Part shown: positions 8,569 to 16,990 of the stretch, one piece after another | How the letters are laid out: each line of letters starts with the position of its first letter | How positions within the stretch are numbered: position 1 is the stretch's first letter | Source of the DNA: Ferrithrix thermotolerans DSM 19514 | GTDB lineage: Bacteria > Actinomycetota > Acidimicrobiia > Acidimicrobiales > Acidimicrobiaceae | NCBI RefSeq assembly: GCF_900128965.1 | Contig: NZ_FQUL01000002.1 | Location: 101,221-165,220, forward strand | Reading direction: 5' to 3' | Length of the DNA: 64,000 nucleotides | Notes under the pieces: generated by a model | Told to the model about the DNA's origin: nothing | The model's input: only the letters and a program-made list of their open reading frames with translations | The model's database searches: none | Position numbers and translations under genes: made by a program

Positions 8569-9268
8569 CACCCCTCTACCCAGCCCCAAGGATAAAGAGC
8601 GGTTCGTACGAGCTATGTTCGACGATATATCGGTGAGATATGATCTTGTGAATCGAATCATGACCTTCGGAGTGGATCAAAGTTGGCGCAAGAAGGCAAT
8701 CTCTAGAACTCAACTACGCTCCGGTGAGACGCTAGTAGATGTCGCAAGCGGGACTGGGGACTTCTTAGTCATCGCTCAGAAGATAAGCGATCGTCTAATA
8801 GGCATCGATCTTTCTCTTGGGATGTTGAGATACAACAGAAGTCAGGCGCCCCTTGTCCAAGGCTCAGCACTCTGCCTCCCCTTGAAAGATCAAAGCGTAG
8901 ACGTCATAACCTGCGGATTTGCACTTAGAAACTTCAAGGAAATTGAACCTGTATTCAAAGAGTTTCATCGTGTCCTAAAGATAGGGGGCCGTCTCGCCAT
9001 AATTGAGGTTTCAAAGCCTCCCAACCCGTTAGTTGGCTCGGTGCATGAGGTGTACTTCAACAAGATAGTTCCGGCGATCGGAGCACTTTTTTCAAAGGCT
9101 AGTGCCTATCGCTACCTGCCCGCATCTGTCTCCTACCTCCCTTCACCTAAAGATCTAGTGGACATGTTGAGATCCGCTGGCTTCAGCGGAGTAACAAGGC
9201 AAGAACTAACCCTTGGAGTTGCTCAGATGTTGTTGGCCCGAAAGGATAAATGCATTGAAGCTAAGTAG
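8561..9268 (+). CDS. menG: demethylmenaquinone methyltransferase MenG/UbiE
   Basis: 235 residues, class-I SAM methyltransferase. Family marks: FDDISVRYDLVNRIMTFGVDQSWR near the N-terminus, SAM-binding VDVASGTGDFL, CGFALRNFKEIEPVFKEFHRVLKIGG, and a C-terminal SYLPSPKDLVDMLRSAGF. It performs the last step of menaquinone synthesis. I start it at ATG 8561, which has GAGGTGG six bases upstream and overlaps the regulator stop; an in-frame ATG at 8540 lies inside the regulator and lacks that spacing. menF follows with a 14-base overlap. Confidence 0.93.
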   Translation: MSSTPLPSPKDKERFVRAMFDDISVRYDLVNRIMTFGVDQSWRKKAISRTQLRSGETLVDVASGTGDFLVIAQKISDRLIGIDLSLGMLRYNRSQAPLVQGSALCLPLKDQSVDVITCGFALRNFKEIEPVFKEFHRVLKIGGRLAIIEVSKPPNPLVGSVHEVYFNKIVPAIGALFSKASAYRYLPASVSYLPSPKDLVDMLRSAGFSGVTRQELTLGVAQMLLARKDKCIEAK

Positions 9269-10505
9269 CATCGAAATCTATCGCAAGCAGATCGGAGTGT
9301 TTCATGCAACTCTAGAAGATCTCTTACTAGCGATAGATCCAACGTTTTTCTTAGAAGGAAGATCTGGCTGGGTAATGGGGATTGGGGAGATCTTCGTGTT
9401 CCACGGCGCATCGTTATCCAACATCAGAGAGGCCAGCCCTAGCAATGCCCTGCCAAAGATTCACTCTGAAGTCGAGAGAGGCACTCCACTGTATCTGATC
9501 TCCGCTCCATTTGAGCCACACAGCCCCCTAAAGATATCCATACCCGAGTTTGCCATCACAGGATCAGACAACCAAGACACCGTGGCGGTAGTGGCGCACT
9601 GTAGACAAGACAGTGACTTCAACTATCGGCGCCAACAAGCGCTCCTAGATTCTTTAGAGCAGTTGCAGATAGGAGCTATGGATCGTCTCAACTACCCTCC
9701 CCTGGTAGAGGATCTTCACAGACTTGATTCAATTGCGTGGAGCGACCGATTTGATCGCGCTGCCGAGGCGATCCAAAACGGGACCATCGATAAGGTCGTT
9801 CTGTCGTTGACCACAACCGCCACAAAAACCCCCGCTTACAAAAAAGGCAAAGCGATGCTTCGCCTCAGAAAGTCCCTCCCAACTTCACATCTATTTGCCA
9901 CCGATAGCTACATAGGGGCGTCTCCTGAGTTGCTCGTGGACCTAAAGAACTCTGTTGCGATCTCAAAGCCCTTAGCAGGAACCCGAGAAACACAGCGGCG
10001 AGGCGAACTTAGTTCATCGACGAAGGATCTTCGTGAACATGACATAGTAGTGCAGTCGATCTCAGCTGGACTTTTGAGCCATACAAACAAGGTCAAAGTC
10101 CTAGCCAAAGAGCTCTTTGACGCAGGACCAATTAGCCACATAGCAACCGAGATTCAGGCACTAGACCTGTCTCCTGAACTAGGACTACTCGATCTTCTTG
10201 GATCCATAGCGCCCACTCCAGCGATAGCGGGATATCCCAGCGATGAGGCCATCGAGCTGATAAAAAGCCTTGAAGGTGAACGTGGACTCTTTGGCGGTTT
10301 CGTAGGATTTATGGACGATACGTTAGATGGAGAGGCATACCTAGCCATTCGAAGCGTAAGGGATCTGGGTTCAGATCTACTTTTTCAAGCCGGCGTGGGA
10401 GTAATATCTTCTTCCGAGAAAGATCAAGAGTTCCATGAGATAGAACACAAGATCCACGCTGTTCATCATCCACTACACGAATCTCTCGCACTGACTCACG
10501 AATAA
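9255..10505 (+). CDS. menF: isochorismate synthase MenF
   Basis: 416 residues, chorismate-binding enzyme family. Conserved parts: IDKVVLSLTTTA, the PLAGTRETQRRGE segment, a catalytic region around TEIQALD and GSIAPTPAIAGYPSDEA, and GLFGGFVGFMD followed by AYLAIRSV and a GAGVGV-like FQAGVGVISSS. It turns chorismate into isochorismate, the first committed step to menaquinone. The start is taken as TTG 9255 with AAGGA eight bases upstream; frame remains open to 9213 inside menG. Other men genes are not in the window. A role in siderophore synthesis (EntC-like) is less likely given the menG neighbour. Confidence 0.9.
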   Translation: MKLSSIEIYRKQIGVFHATLEDLLLAIDPTFFLEGRSGWVMGIGEIFVFHGASLSNIREASPSNALPKIHSEVERGTPLYLISAPFEPHSPLKISIPEFAITGSDNQDTVAVVAHCRQDSDFNYRRQQALLDSLEQLQIGAMDRLNYPPLVEDLHRLDSIAWSDRFDRAAEAIQNGTIDKVVLSLTTTATKTPAYKKGKAMLRLRKSLPTSHLFATDSYIGASPELLVDLKNSVAISKPLAGTRETQRRGELSSSTKDLREHDIVVQSISAGLLSHTNKVKVLAKELFDAGPISHIATEIQALDLSPELGLLDLLGSIAPTPAIAGYPSDEAIELIKSLEGERGLFGGFVGFMDDTLDGEAYLAIRSVRDLGSDLLFQAGVGVISSSEKDQEFHEIEHKIHAVHHPLHESLALTHE

Positions 10506-10532
10506 CCTAGATAGAAAGTATTCACACTGTAA

Positions 10533-10553
10533 AGAGGTCTCTGTTGGACCTCT
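10533..10553. terminator. 7-bp hairpin between convergent genes
   Basis: AGAGGTC and GACCTCT flank a seven-base loop, between the menF stop and the 3' end of the DUF2079 gene. On the minus strand the stem is followed by TTTACAG, on the plus strand by no T run. It may work as a weak bidirectional terminator. Confidence 0.45.
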
Positions 10554-10608
10554 GCTGACTCTGATGAGGAACCCATCGCAACAGTAGCAATCTGTGATTT
10601 ATTTGGAG

Positions 10609-12186
10609 CTATTCGTTATGGCACGACACCGATGGTGACATGGGAACTACCTTGTTACCAGGCAGTTCCACCGCACGTCCTAGGCGAAATGATGTCTCAA
10701 ATATCCAGGTTTGCGGACCCTTTCGAATGAGCTTCGTGCCTCCCATACCTTCAAGGAGCTTAGCCTCCATCACGACAACTCCTCGATTTAGGGGAGATGT
10801 GTCGGAGTTTCCAACCAACACAACGATCTGCTGCAGTGTACATATCGGAAAGGACTGTGGATCACCAAACCATGCATAGATAGATCTCCTCGACGCGTAA
10901 CGCCCCACAACGTTCATCGTGGCGATAACCTCTTTCTTATGTCCGGGCGAGTAGCTCCTGAGAACGTTCGCTATCGGAACCGATGTTCTGAGCCAAGATG
11001 GTGGAATTCCAAGATCGATAGGTAGCTGCACGAAGAATAGAACTACCGCCACGATGAGACTAAAGGCCCCCACCACCGAGTATGTCGTTTGAGTGTTCAC
11101 AGAAGTGAAAAACTCTCGAACGAGCTTAGGAACAAAACGCACTAGAACAACGGCGGTTCCCATAGAAAGGAGTACGACCTCAGGATAGTTTTGAAATCCT
11201 TGACTCAGAGCGATGAAAGCCGATGAACTCGGCAGACCATTTACCAAAACAGCCACTATTGCCGGAACGAAGGCGGGTGGATAACCGACACCAAATAGGC
11301 CAGAGAACTCAAATATCTGGGCGATCGGACCGCGCCGGGCGTTTAGGACAGAGACCGCCTGCAACGGATGGGTCACCACTCCTAATAAAATTGCCATAAG
11401 TGTCGGATTAGGACTTGAGCTGTGAGCTAGGTATCCATAGGTTGCGTCCAAGCTGGTACCTTGATGAGCGTTCAACAAAACTATAAGTAAAAGCCAAAGG
11501 AACCCCATTACCATCAGAGTGGCACCTTGTCGTCTGAGGCCTCTAATCGCAACCATACCTAGCCCCATCGACGCCACATAGACAGCAGCGACCCCTGCTG
11601 CCATCAAAGTAAGAGCGGCTGCCAGGTAGCCAAAACCGTCTTTCTTAAAGTAGAAGCTGTAAAGACTCACCGCTAGTGTCAGGGCAAGTATTGGCTCCAT
11701 GTGAAAGTCGAAGAAGTCCGCTTCAAAAGCCCATGGACTAGCAAACACAGAGACGGCACTGAGTCCGACTGCACCGATATGCAAGAATATTGAGTCGCTA
11801 CCACGAAAAGCTACCTTGATAGCAAATCGAACGACCACATAAGAAGTCAGTGATATCGCCACGGCTTGGACTACGAGAAGTGTCAGAGAACTAGGAAAGA
11901 TGTCACGAAGTGCAGCTAATGGCCACGCGAGGATGTTGAATTGGTCCAGCAGGAATCGGTCATTATAAATTGTATCGAAGGGACTAAACTTGCCATGACC
12001 TATAAGGTAGGTCGCTTGATTGAAGATTGCATAGTCGACACCGGTATCGAAGTGGCGAAATCGATTCACTGAGAAAACAAGCAACACGTAAAACTGGGAT
12101 AACGCACCAAGTATCGCAAGATACTCAAAGTTACGCTCCGATAGAATCGAGGCAAGAGATCTATGAGGCCTTTGAAGGTCAGTCAT
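10609..12186 (-). CDS. DUF2079 polytopic membrane protein
   Basis: 525 residues with roughly ten membrane segments. The family pattern is present: DTGVDYAIFNQATYLIGHGKFSP near the N-terminus with the DQF loop after it, and ASPWAFEADFFDFHMEPILAL in the middle. DUF2079 proteins look like GT-C type glycosyltransferases or transport proteins of actinobacteria, but their function is not established. I start at ATG 12186-12184 (MTDLQ); GGGGA directly precedes it and a TTG ten codons earlier is also in frame. The C-terminal ~130 residues form a soluble part. Confidence 0.8.
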   Translation of the reverse strand: MTDLQRPHRSLASILSERNFEYLAILGALSQFYVLLVFSVNRFRHFDTGVDYAIFNQATYLIGHGKFSPFDTIYNDRFLLDQFNILAWPLAALRDIFPSSLTLLVVQAVAISLTSYVVVRFAIKVAFRGSDSIFLHIGAVGLSAVSVFASPWAFEADFFDFHMEPILALTLAVSLYSFYFKKDGFGYLAAALTLMAAGVAAVYVASMGLGMVAIRGLRRQGATLMVMGFLWLLLIVLLNAHQGTSLDATYGYLAHSSSPNPTLMAILLGVVTHPLQAVSVLNARRGPIAQIFEFSGLFGVGYPPAFVPAIVAVLVNGLPSSSAFIALSQGFQNYPEVVLLSMGTAVVLVRFVPKLVREFFTSVNTQTTYSVVGAFSLIVAVVLFFVQLPIDLGIPPSWLRTSVPIANVLRSYSPGHKKEVIATMNVVGRYASRRSIYAWFGDPQSFPICTLQQIVVLVGNSDTSPLNRGVVVMEAKLLEGMGGTKLIRKGPQTWIFETSFRLGRAVELPGNKVVPMSPSVSCHNE

Positions 12187-12266
12187 TCCCCATAGTGTAA
12201 AGGGTGCATAGCGCAACGTGCATAGTCCTGGTTCTCATGCCGAAGAGTAATGAGAGCTATCCTAAA

Positions 12267-12280
12267 ACTCAGCTTTGAGT
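12267..12280 (-). terminator. weak hairpin after whiB
   Basis: Read on the minus strand, ACTCA-AAGC-TGAGT is followed by TTTTAGG, nine bases after the whiB stop. The five-base stem and short T run make it only a weak terminator candidate. Confidence 0.3.
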
Positions 12281-12289
12281 AGCCGTCAG

Positions 12290-12580
12290 CTACGATGCGT
12301 TAGCTAGCTTCCTCTCTCGACGCCTAGCTCGTCTGATTACTCGACGCTCTTCTTCATCTTTTCCTCCCCAGATGCCGTACTCCTGGTTGGTACGCAGCGC
12401 GAACTCGAGACATTGAAGCTGAACCGAACAACAGTTACACACCGCCTTTGCCTCCCGGATCTGAATCTCAGCATCCCCAGTTACACCTACAGGGAAAAAC
12501 AGCGAAGAGTCCATATCAGCACACTTCGCTAGAGAGCGCCAGCTGTCATGATTCCATGTTGCTAAAACCGCCGAGTCCAT
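12290..12580 (-). CDS. whiB: WhiB-family iron-sulfur transcription factor
   Basis: 96 residues. All four cluster ligands are present: Cys20, and Cys48-x2-Cys51-x5-Cys57. The GIWGG turn (69-73) and a basic tail RRARRRERK follow, as in WhiB proteins that bind a [4Fe-4S] cluster and act with the primary sigma factor. The family is confined to Actinobacteria and their phages and fixes the phylum. Cys50 is an extra cysteine between the ligands. The gene is alone, with a 206-base upstream region holding a phased 11-base repeat array, so it is probably controlled by a repeat-binding response regulator. Which Whi class it belongs to I cannot say, though the lengths and GIWGG region are WhiB1/WhiB2-like. 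Confidence 0.93.
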   Translation of the reverse strand: MDSAVLATWNHDSWRSLAKCADMDSSLFFPVGVTGDAEIQIREAKAVCNCCSVQLQCLEFALRTNQEYGIWGGKDEEERRVIRRARRRERKLANAS

Positions 12581-12692
12581 CTAGGGCATCCTCCACTCAG
12601 ACCTACAGTCCGTAGCTTCTCCTGATACCCCCCGGTCAGAAGAATAAAACTCGCAGCCCCCACACTGCCTTATAACCGACTTCAAATACGCT

Positions 12693-12747
12693 TCTAATAC
12701 AAGTTTAACGCAAGTATGACACGAGTTTCACCTAAATTTAACCTTAG
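12693..12747. promoter_or_regulatory. five phased 11-bp direct repeats upstream of whiB (PHO-box-like array)
   Basis: Successive 11-mers from 12693 are TCTAATACAAG, TTTAACGCAAG, TATGACACGAG, TTTCACCTAAA and TTTAACCTTAG. Columns 1, 3, 5 and 10 are identical in all five and columns 6 and 11 in four. Such arrays are the form of operator bound by OmpR/PhoB-type regulators, and TTTCACC/TTTAACC resemble the GTTCACC heptamer of the Streptomyces PHO box. It lies 113 bases before the whiB start, in the whiB-hydrolase gap. Function is inferred from pattern only. Confidence 0.5.
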
Positions 12748-12786
12748 CCTTACTTTGTCTTAGTTGCCTTTAGTTTAAGTAACTTT

Positions 12787-13572
12787 TTACGTCAATAATT
12801 CCTTTGTCACGGACTTAGCTATAAAGTGAGCCACCAGGCTGGGACGAGTGGCTGGAAGGTTATGTCCACCACTTATGCAAAGAGTCATTGGGGCCTTTGG
12901 AAGAGTCTTTGACAGGGCAACGATCGATCTGAAGGGAACGACTCTATCGTTGGTTGCATAAAGCACACTTAGTCGATCACCTACATCCAACACAGCTGGT
13001 CCGAGCATTGGAAGCTCCCTCAAGAGCCAGCGCTGCTCCAGCGAGAAGCTAGAAGCGCTTGATGCACCCCAGTGCGAGTATCCAGTCTTTCTCCTGAGTA
13101 ACTCGAGTGACACCTTTGCAACTGCACTACCTACGATCGGAAGTGCAATAGCGCTGTCTAGGGCCATCAATGCATCTCCATTGAGAGCAGGAGAGACCGC
13201 CAGCACCCTCGGTAGGGTCTCACTGATCATAGATGCTGCTACCGTCGCAACAGCTGCACCCAAGGAGTGCCCAACGAGATAAATTTTAGATCCTCTTGGA
13301 AGTGACTTAAGGATCTCTAGAAGATAGTAGGCGTTGCCTGAGATCGACATAGAGTCGATAGAGTTATCCCCCCATCCGGGTCGATCAAACACAATATAAC
13401 GGTACGGAAATCTAGCGAGCCTCAAAAGTACCCGACTCCAGGACTCCTTGGATCCTGGCTGACCGTGCACGAACACCACAACCCCTTTGTAAATACCGCT
13501 GGAGGGAAGTGTATCGATTAGCCACTGCGAAGACTGATCACCCCTAATGCGGTCGGGCGGCACTGTTGTCAA
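12787..13572 (-). CDS. alpha/beta-fold hydrolase
   Basis: 261 residues. The fold marks are VVFVHGQPGSKESW (oxyanion loop), FDRPGWGDNS, the nucleophile elbow GHSLG with Ser103, the acid region ATNDRVVPF and the late catalytic His in SGGHNLPATRP. Substrate unknown; lipase, esterase and dehalogenase-like enzymes share this pattern. The TTG start overlaps the stop of the DMT-type gene by four bases, so the two are translationally coupled. No signal peptide is seen, so it acts in the cytosol. Confidence 0.87.
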   Translation of the reverse strand: MTTVPPDRIRGDQSSQWLIDTLPSSGIYKGVVVFVHGQPGSKESWSRVLLRLARFPYRYIVFDRPGWGDNSIDSMSISGNAYYLLEILKSLPRGSKIYLVGHSLGAAVATVAASMISETLPRVLAVSPALNGDALMALDSAIALPIVGSAVAKVSLELLRRKTGYSHWGASSASSFSLEQRWLLRELPMLGPAVLDVGDRLSVLYATNDRVVPFRSIVALSKTLPKAPMTLCISGGHNLPATRPSLVAHFIAKSVTKELLT

Positions 13573-14495
13573 CCTTTTGTCCCTTCACCTCTTGAGACAC
13601 TCTCCCGAAATCTGGACTCAGATACCGCAAGATAAAGCAGCGATACCGCCATCACTATAAGCGCAGCTATTCCTTGAACGACCCCCTTCGAAGGCATCAC
13701 TCCCTCACCGAGCATAGATGCGCCGAGCAAGAGCGCAGCGGTCGGCTCGCCAACCGTTAGGGTTGGAAGGACTGCCTTGAGACTCCCAAGCTGAAAGGCA
13801 CTTTGCACAAGCAACAAAGAGATAGGCGCAAGTAGAATCAAAACCCAAGTAGGGGCGAAAAGCGCCGTGTAAAGTACCCCTTTGTGCAAAGAAATACCAA
13901 CCTCCCGCTCAAGCACCGAACCACAACCTAACGATAGCGCCGCTGCAACTACGACGATCAGCTGTGGCACTGTGTTTTTGCGCACCTTACCAAGCAAAAC
14001 CACCGACAGATCAAGAACGAGCACCGATATGGAGACAGTAAGAGTTGTACTAAATTGAACGTGGTCGATGACTTTAGTACCGCGTAAGACTACAAAGTAC
14101 GCTAATGACAGAGTAGTAATTACCGAGGCGATAATATCTAGTAGGCGAAACCTTCTCCCTGCAAGCTTGTGTTCGATCCCAAGGGCGAAGGCAAGACCCA
14201 TAGCTAAGATAGGTTGAACGATTGAGATGGGCCCGATAGCAAGTGCAAAGAATTGAGCAATAACACCGATGATATCAAATAAAGAGCCCTTTAAGAAATC
14301 AGCGTTCTTTAGCAGCTTGCCGATGAGGCTAATCCTCAGGTTTAGATCTTTAGAGAGACTCTGGCTCGCACGGTACTGCGCCACAGAGGCCAAGGCAAAT
14401 CCCGCTGCCGCCACGAAAGATAAGACGTATACCACCTCTGAGAAGTATAGGCTAGAGAAGGTGTCTAAGAAAGTCCTAGTTGTATCTGCGCGCAT
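13569..14495 (-). CDS. DMT/NIPA-like multi-helix membrane protein
   Basis: Up to 308 residues with about nine to ten hydrophobic helices. Features like SLFDIIGVIAQFFALAIGPISIVQPILAMGL and the GEPTAALLLGASMLGEG repeat-like segment are typical of drug/metabolite or NIPA-type transporters. Substrate unknown. The ATG at 14495 would overlap the divergent glycosyltransferase start; a GTG at 14435 (before the first full helix) would avoid that and is a serious alternative. Coupled to the hydrolase gene downstream. Confidence 0.78.
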   Translation of the reverse strand: MRADTTRTFLDTFSSLYFSEVVYVLSFVAAAGFALASVAQYRASQSLSKDLNLRISLIGKLLKNADFLKGSLFDIIGVIAQFFALAIGPISIVQPILAMGLAFALGIEHKLAGRRFRLLDIIASVITTLSLAYFVVLRGTKVIDHVQFSTTLTVSISVLVLDLSVVLLGKVRKNTVPQLIVVVAAALSLGCGSVLEREVGISLHKGVLYTALFAPTWVLILLAPISLLLVQSAFQLGSLKAVLPTLTVGEPTAALLLGASMLGEGVMPSKGVVQGIAALIVMAVSLLYLAVSESRFRESVSRGEGTKG

Positions 14496-16218
14496 GGGCG
14501 CTGGTCACGACGGCGCCGCTGCCCAGATCTGTGAACGCCTTGAAGCTAGGGGCTTTGAGACCAAGGTGGTGGACTTCTTAGATGCTAACGTTCGGATAGG
14601 AAAGTTCCTCTACGATACCTATCACTTCCAGATGGAGAAGTCACCGTGGTCCTATGAATTACTGTACTTGCTATGGTCCAAGGTTCGAAGCCTCTCCAAG
14701 GTAACCACCTTTCTCCTGGGCAGCTTATTTGAAAAGCAGATCCGAACCTGGGCAGAGGAGTTCCAGGCAGATGCAGTTGTGACCACCTACCCTTTTGCCT
14801 CTGTCGTACTTGGTAGAGCGCGCTCTAAGAGAAGGAACCCTCTAAGAACGACAAGTATTACATTCCTTACCGACTTCGCGGTGCATCCGCTATGGGTACA
14901 CGACGGAATAGACGTACATGTATGCGTATCTCCGAGCGCAGCTGCAGGGGTCCGTGCACTCCTAAAGGAGCCCAAAGTCGAGGTATCAGGCCCCTTTGTA
15001 AATCCGAAGTTCTTCGAACCTATTGACCGCAGAGCGGAACGACAAAGTCATAGCATCCCTGACGGCAAGATTGCGGTCCTCATAGTCGCCGGCTCTTGGG
15101 GTGTCGGCGAGCTGGAACAGACATTTAAGGTACTGGGACAGAGAGATAACCTATTCCCAGTCGTGGTGTGCGGAAGAAACACACAACTGCAAAGGTCACT
15201 AGCTTCACTTGGTTTTGGCAAGGTAATCGGATGGACCGATGAGATGCATAAGCTAATGGGAGCGGTAGACGTAGTCGTACAAAACGCTGGAGGACTTACC
15301 GCACTAGAGGCCTTTGCTGCCGGTGTACCTGTTGTTTCCTACCGACCTATTGCAGGTCACGGAAAAGACAATACAAAGAGAATGCATCTAAGTGGTGTAA
15401 CGGTGTTTGCTCGAAACGAGGCGGAGCTTTACAAAGCAATTGAATATGCAGCGAGTGATGGACAGCGGCTGACATCGGCAGCACTTTCTATCTTCGAACC
15501 CTCTCCGGAGAACTTTATCATAGATGCGATCGGCGTATCTTCAGAGAGAAGACCAGAGAAGATAGACGACACCATCAGCATGGCAAAGAAGCTCACATCT
15601 CGTACCGTCTTGGTTTCATCCGTCCTGTTCCTCTCGGCGAATCTTGGCGCAAACATTGTAGGTAATCATGGTATCAACGTAGATAAAGCAGCAGCAAGAA
15701 TCCCATACATCTATTTAGCAGTGCGCCCCGGCCCACTAAACGTAACATCTAGCGCACTACCCAAGACGCTTATAAGAGACGATATAGCGGCCGTAATTCC
15801 TGAGGACATTGCGGTTTCGAATCCGCAGACCGTTACCGCCTGGGCTCAACAAGGCGTCGAGATTCTAAACGGGGGTACACCTACTGACGCAGACATACAT
15901 CTGTTTCTTCCAAATAACGCAATATCGGGCACCACCACCTTGCTAGAGAAGCTCTCCGGCCAAAACATCAACGTCTACGTTCCACAGCAACAGATCAATA
16001 GTGTCGATCTAGCCTGGGCCGAGCTCCATCACGAAGTCGTCCCACCGGTCAAGATCGTAAGTACCATCACGCTTCCAAAGCTCATCCCTGGTGATACCGT
16101 CTATGAGATCAATGCCGATCATATGAGTAAGAAGCAGCTTAACGCAGAGATCAAGATGGTACTCAAAGCGGTTCACGAAAAGGGCTACGCAGTCGCTTCG
16201 ATAACGACGCTCGGGTAG
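14461..16218 (+). CDS. MGDG-synthase-type glycosyltransferase fused by a TM helix to a NodB-like C-terminal region
   Basis: 585 residues from GTG 14461. Residues 1-360 are a GT28/MGDG-synthase-like enzyme: VLVVSARMGAGHDGAA, the acceptor half, and a donor-binding C-half with VIGWTDEMHKLMGAVDVVVQNAGGLTALEAFAAGVPVVSY. These enzymes add sugar from a UDP-sugar to diacylglycerol or related lipids on the inner membrane face. A helix at about 382-400 follows. Residues 403-585 resemble the order of a polysaccharide-deacetylase domain, ending in LIPGDTVYEI ... VLKAVHEKGYAVASITTL, but lack the TFDDG and HxxxH metal motifs. The true NodB gene comes next. The frame is open to 14269 within the opposite gene; VSKKVLVV is the natural start. 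Confidence 0.82.
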   Translation: MSKKVLVVSARMGAGHDGAAAQICERLEARGFETKVVDFLDANVRIGKFLYDTYHFQMEKSPWSYELLYLLWSKVRSLSKVTTFLLGSLFEKQIRTWAEEFQADAVVTTYPFASVVLGRARSKRRNPLRTTSITFLTDFAVHPLWVHDGIDVHVCVSPSAAAGVRALLKEPKVEVSGPFVNPKFFEPIDRRAERQSHSIPDGKIAVLIVAGSWGVGELEQTFKVLGQRDNLFPVVVCGRNTQLQRSLASLGFGKVIGWTDEMHKLMGAVDVVVQNAGGLTALEAFAAGVPVVSYRPIAGHGKDNTKRMHLSGVTVFARNEAELYKAIEYAASDGQRLTSAALSIFEPSPENFIIDAIGVSSERRPEKIDDTISMAKKLTSRTVLVSSVLFLSANLGANIVGNHGINVDKAAARIPYIYLAVRPGPLNVTSSALPKTLIRDDIAAVIPEDIAVSNPQTVTAWAQQGVEILNGGTPTDADIHLFLPNNAISGTTTLLEKLSGQNINVYVPQQQINSVDLAWAELHHEVVPPVKIVSTITLPKLIPGDTVYEINADHMSKKQLNAEIKMVLKAVHEKGYAVASITTLG

Positions 16219-16223
16219 GCACA

Positions 16224-16964
16224 TTGAAGACTAAGCCGCTAACTAGCAAAAGAACGCTCGCAACCTTATCCGGAGCGTACGGAGCGCTCGCTCTAGGGTT
16301 TAGGAGCTACCCAGCACTGGCCTCTGTGATATGGATTAAAGATGAACTATTTGAGTATCTGCAAGGGTGGGGACGCCCCAATCACGTAGCCCTCACCTTC
16401 GATGACGGACCGGATCCGATCTCGACACCTCTGATCCTAGATGAGCTCAGGCGCTTAGAGATAAAGGCAACATTTTTTATGCTTGGATCAATGGCCGAGG
16501 CTTACCCCTATGTAGCCCAACAAGTTGCAGAAGATGGGCACGAGATCGCTCTTCATGGTCACTGGCACAAAAACCATCTCTTTCGCAGCACCAGGACCAT
16601 TAGGTACGATATGGAAAGATCACTGGAGACGGTCACGAACGCGACCGGCGTGAGACCTCTTTATTTTCGTCCTCCTTATGGAGTACTAACGGAAGGCACC
16701 CTAAGAACAGCTCGTGATCTTTCCCTCCGACCCGTTCTGTGGGGTGCGTGGGGTAGGGATTGGAGAGCAAAGGCTACTCCAATACAGGTACTAAACGACC
16801 TAAAGAAGCGCTTTAAACCTGGAGTTACCGTACTTCTACACGATTCAGACTGCACCAGCTATCCAGGCTCGTTCCGTTCTACCCTAGGTGCACTTGAAGC
16901 GTTTACAAACCTATGTGAGCAGCATAGCCTTAGCGTCGGACCACTCCGAGAACACGGGTTTTAG
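16224..16964 (+). CDS. polysaccharide deacetylase (NodB domain)
   Basis: 246 residues from TTG 16224. Metal and catalytic motifs are intact: TFDDGPDP, the HGHWH pair in ALHGHWHKNH, RPPYG, and a late VLLHDSD. The family removes acetyl groups from N-acetyl sugars in peptidoglycan, chitin-like polymers or glycolipids. No clean signal peptide is seen, only a weakly hydrophobic stretch near residues 14-35, so it may be membrane-attached or cytosolic. It begins five bases after the glycosyltransferase stop; the pair probably makes and edits one glycolipid or surface glycan. Confidence 0.9.
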   Translation: MKTKPLTSKRTLATLSGAYGALALGFRSYPALASVIWIKDELFEYLQGWGRPNHVALTFDDGPDPISTPLILDELRRLEIKATFFMLGSMAEAYPYVAQQVAEDGHEIALHGHWHKNHLFRSTRTIRYDMERSLETVTNATGVRPLYFRPPYGVLTEGTLRTARDLSLRPVLWGAWGRDWRAKATPIQVLNDLKKRFKPGVTVLLHDSDCTSYPGSFRSTLGALEAFTNLCEQHSLSVGPLREHGF

Positions 16965-16990
16965 CCCACCTACTAACAAGTGGCGACAAG

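Noticed and set aside
12726..12753. Possible iron-box (IdeR/DtxR) in the whiB upstream region, TAAGGCTAAGG on the minus strand
   Set aside because: Only one half fits the DtxR consensus; the phased 11-bp repeat explains the sequence better.
14269..14460. 64-codon N-terminal extension of the glycosyltransferase
   Set aside because: It lies within the opposite-strand DMT gene and precedes the conserved first strand with no homology-like features.
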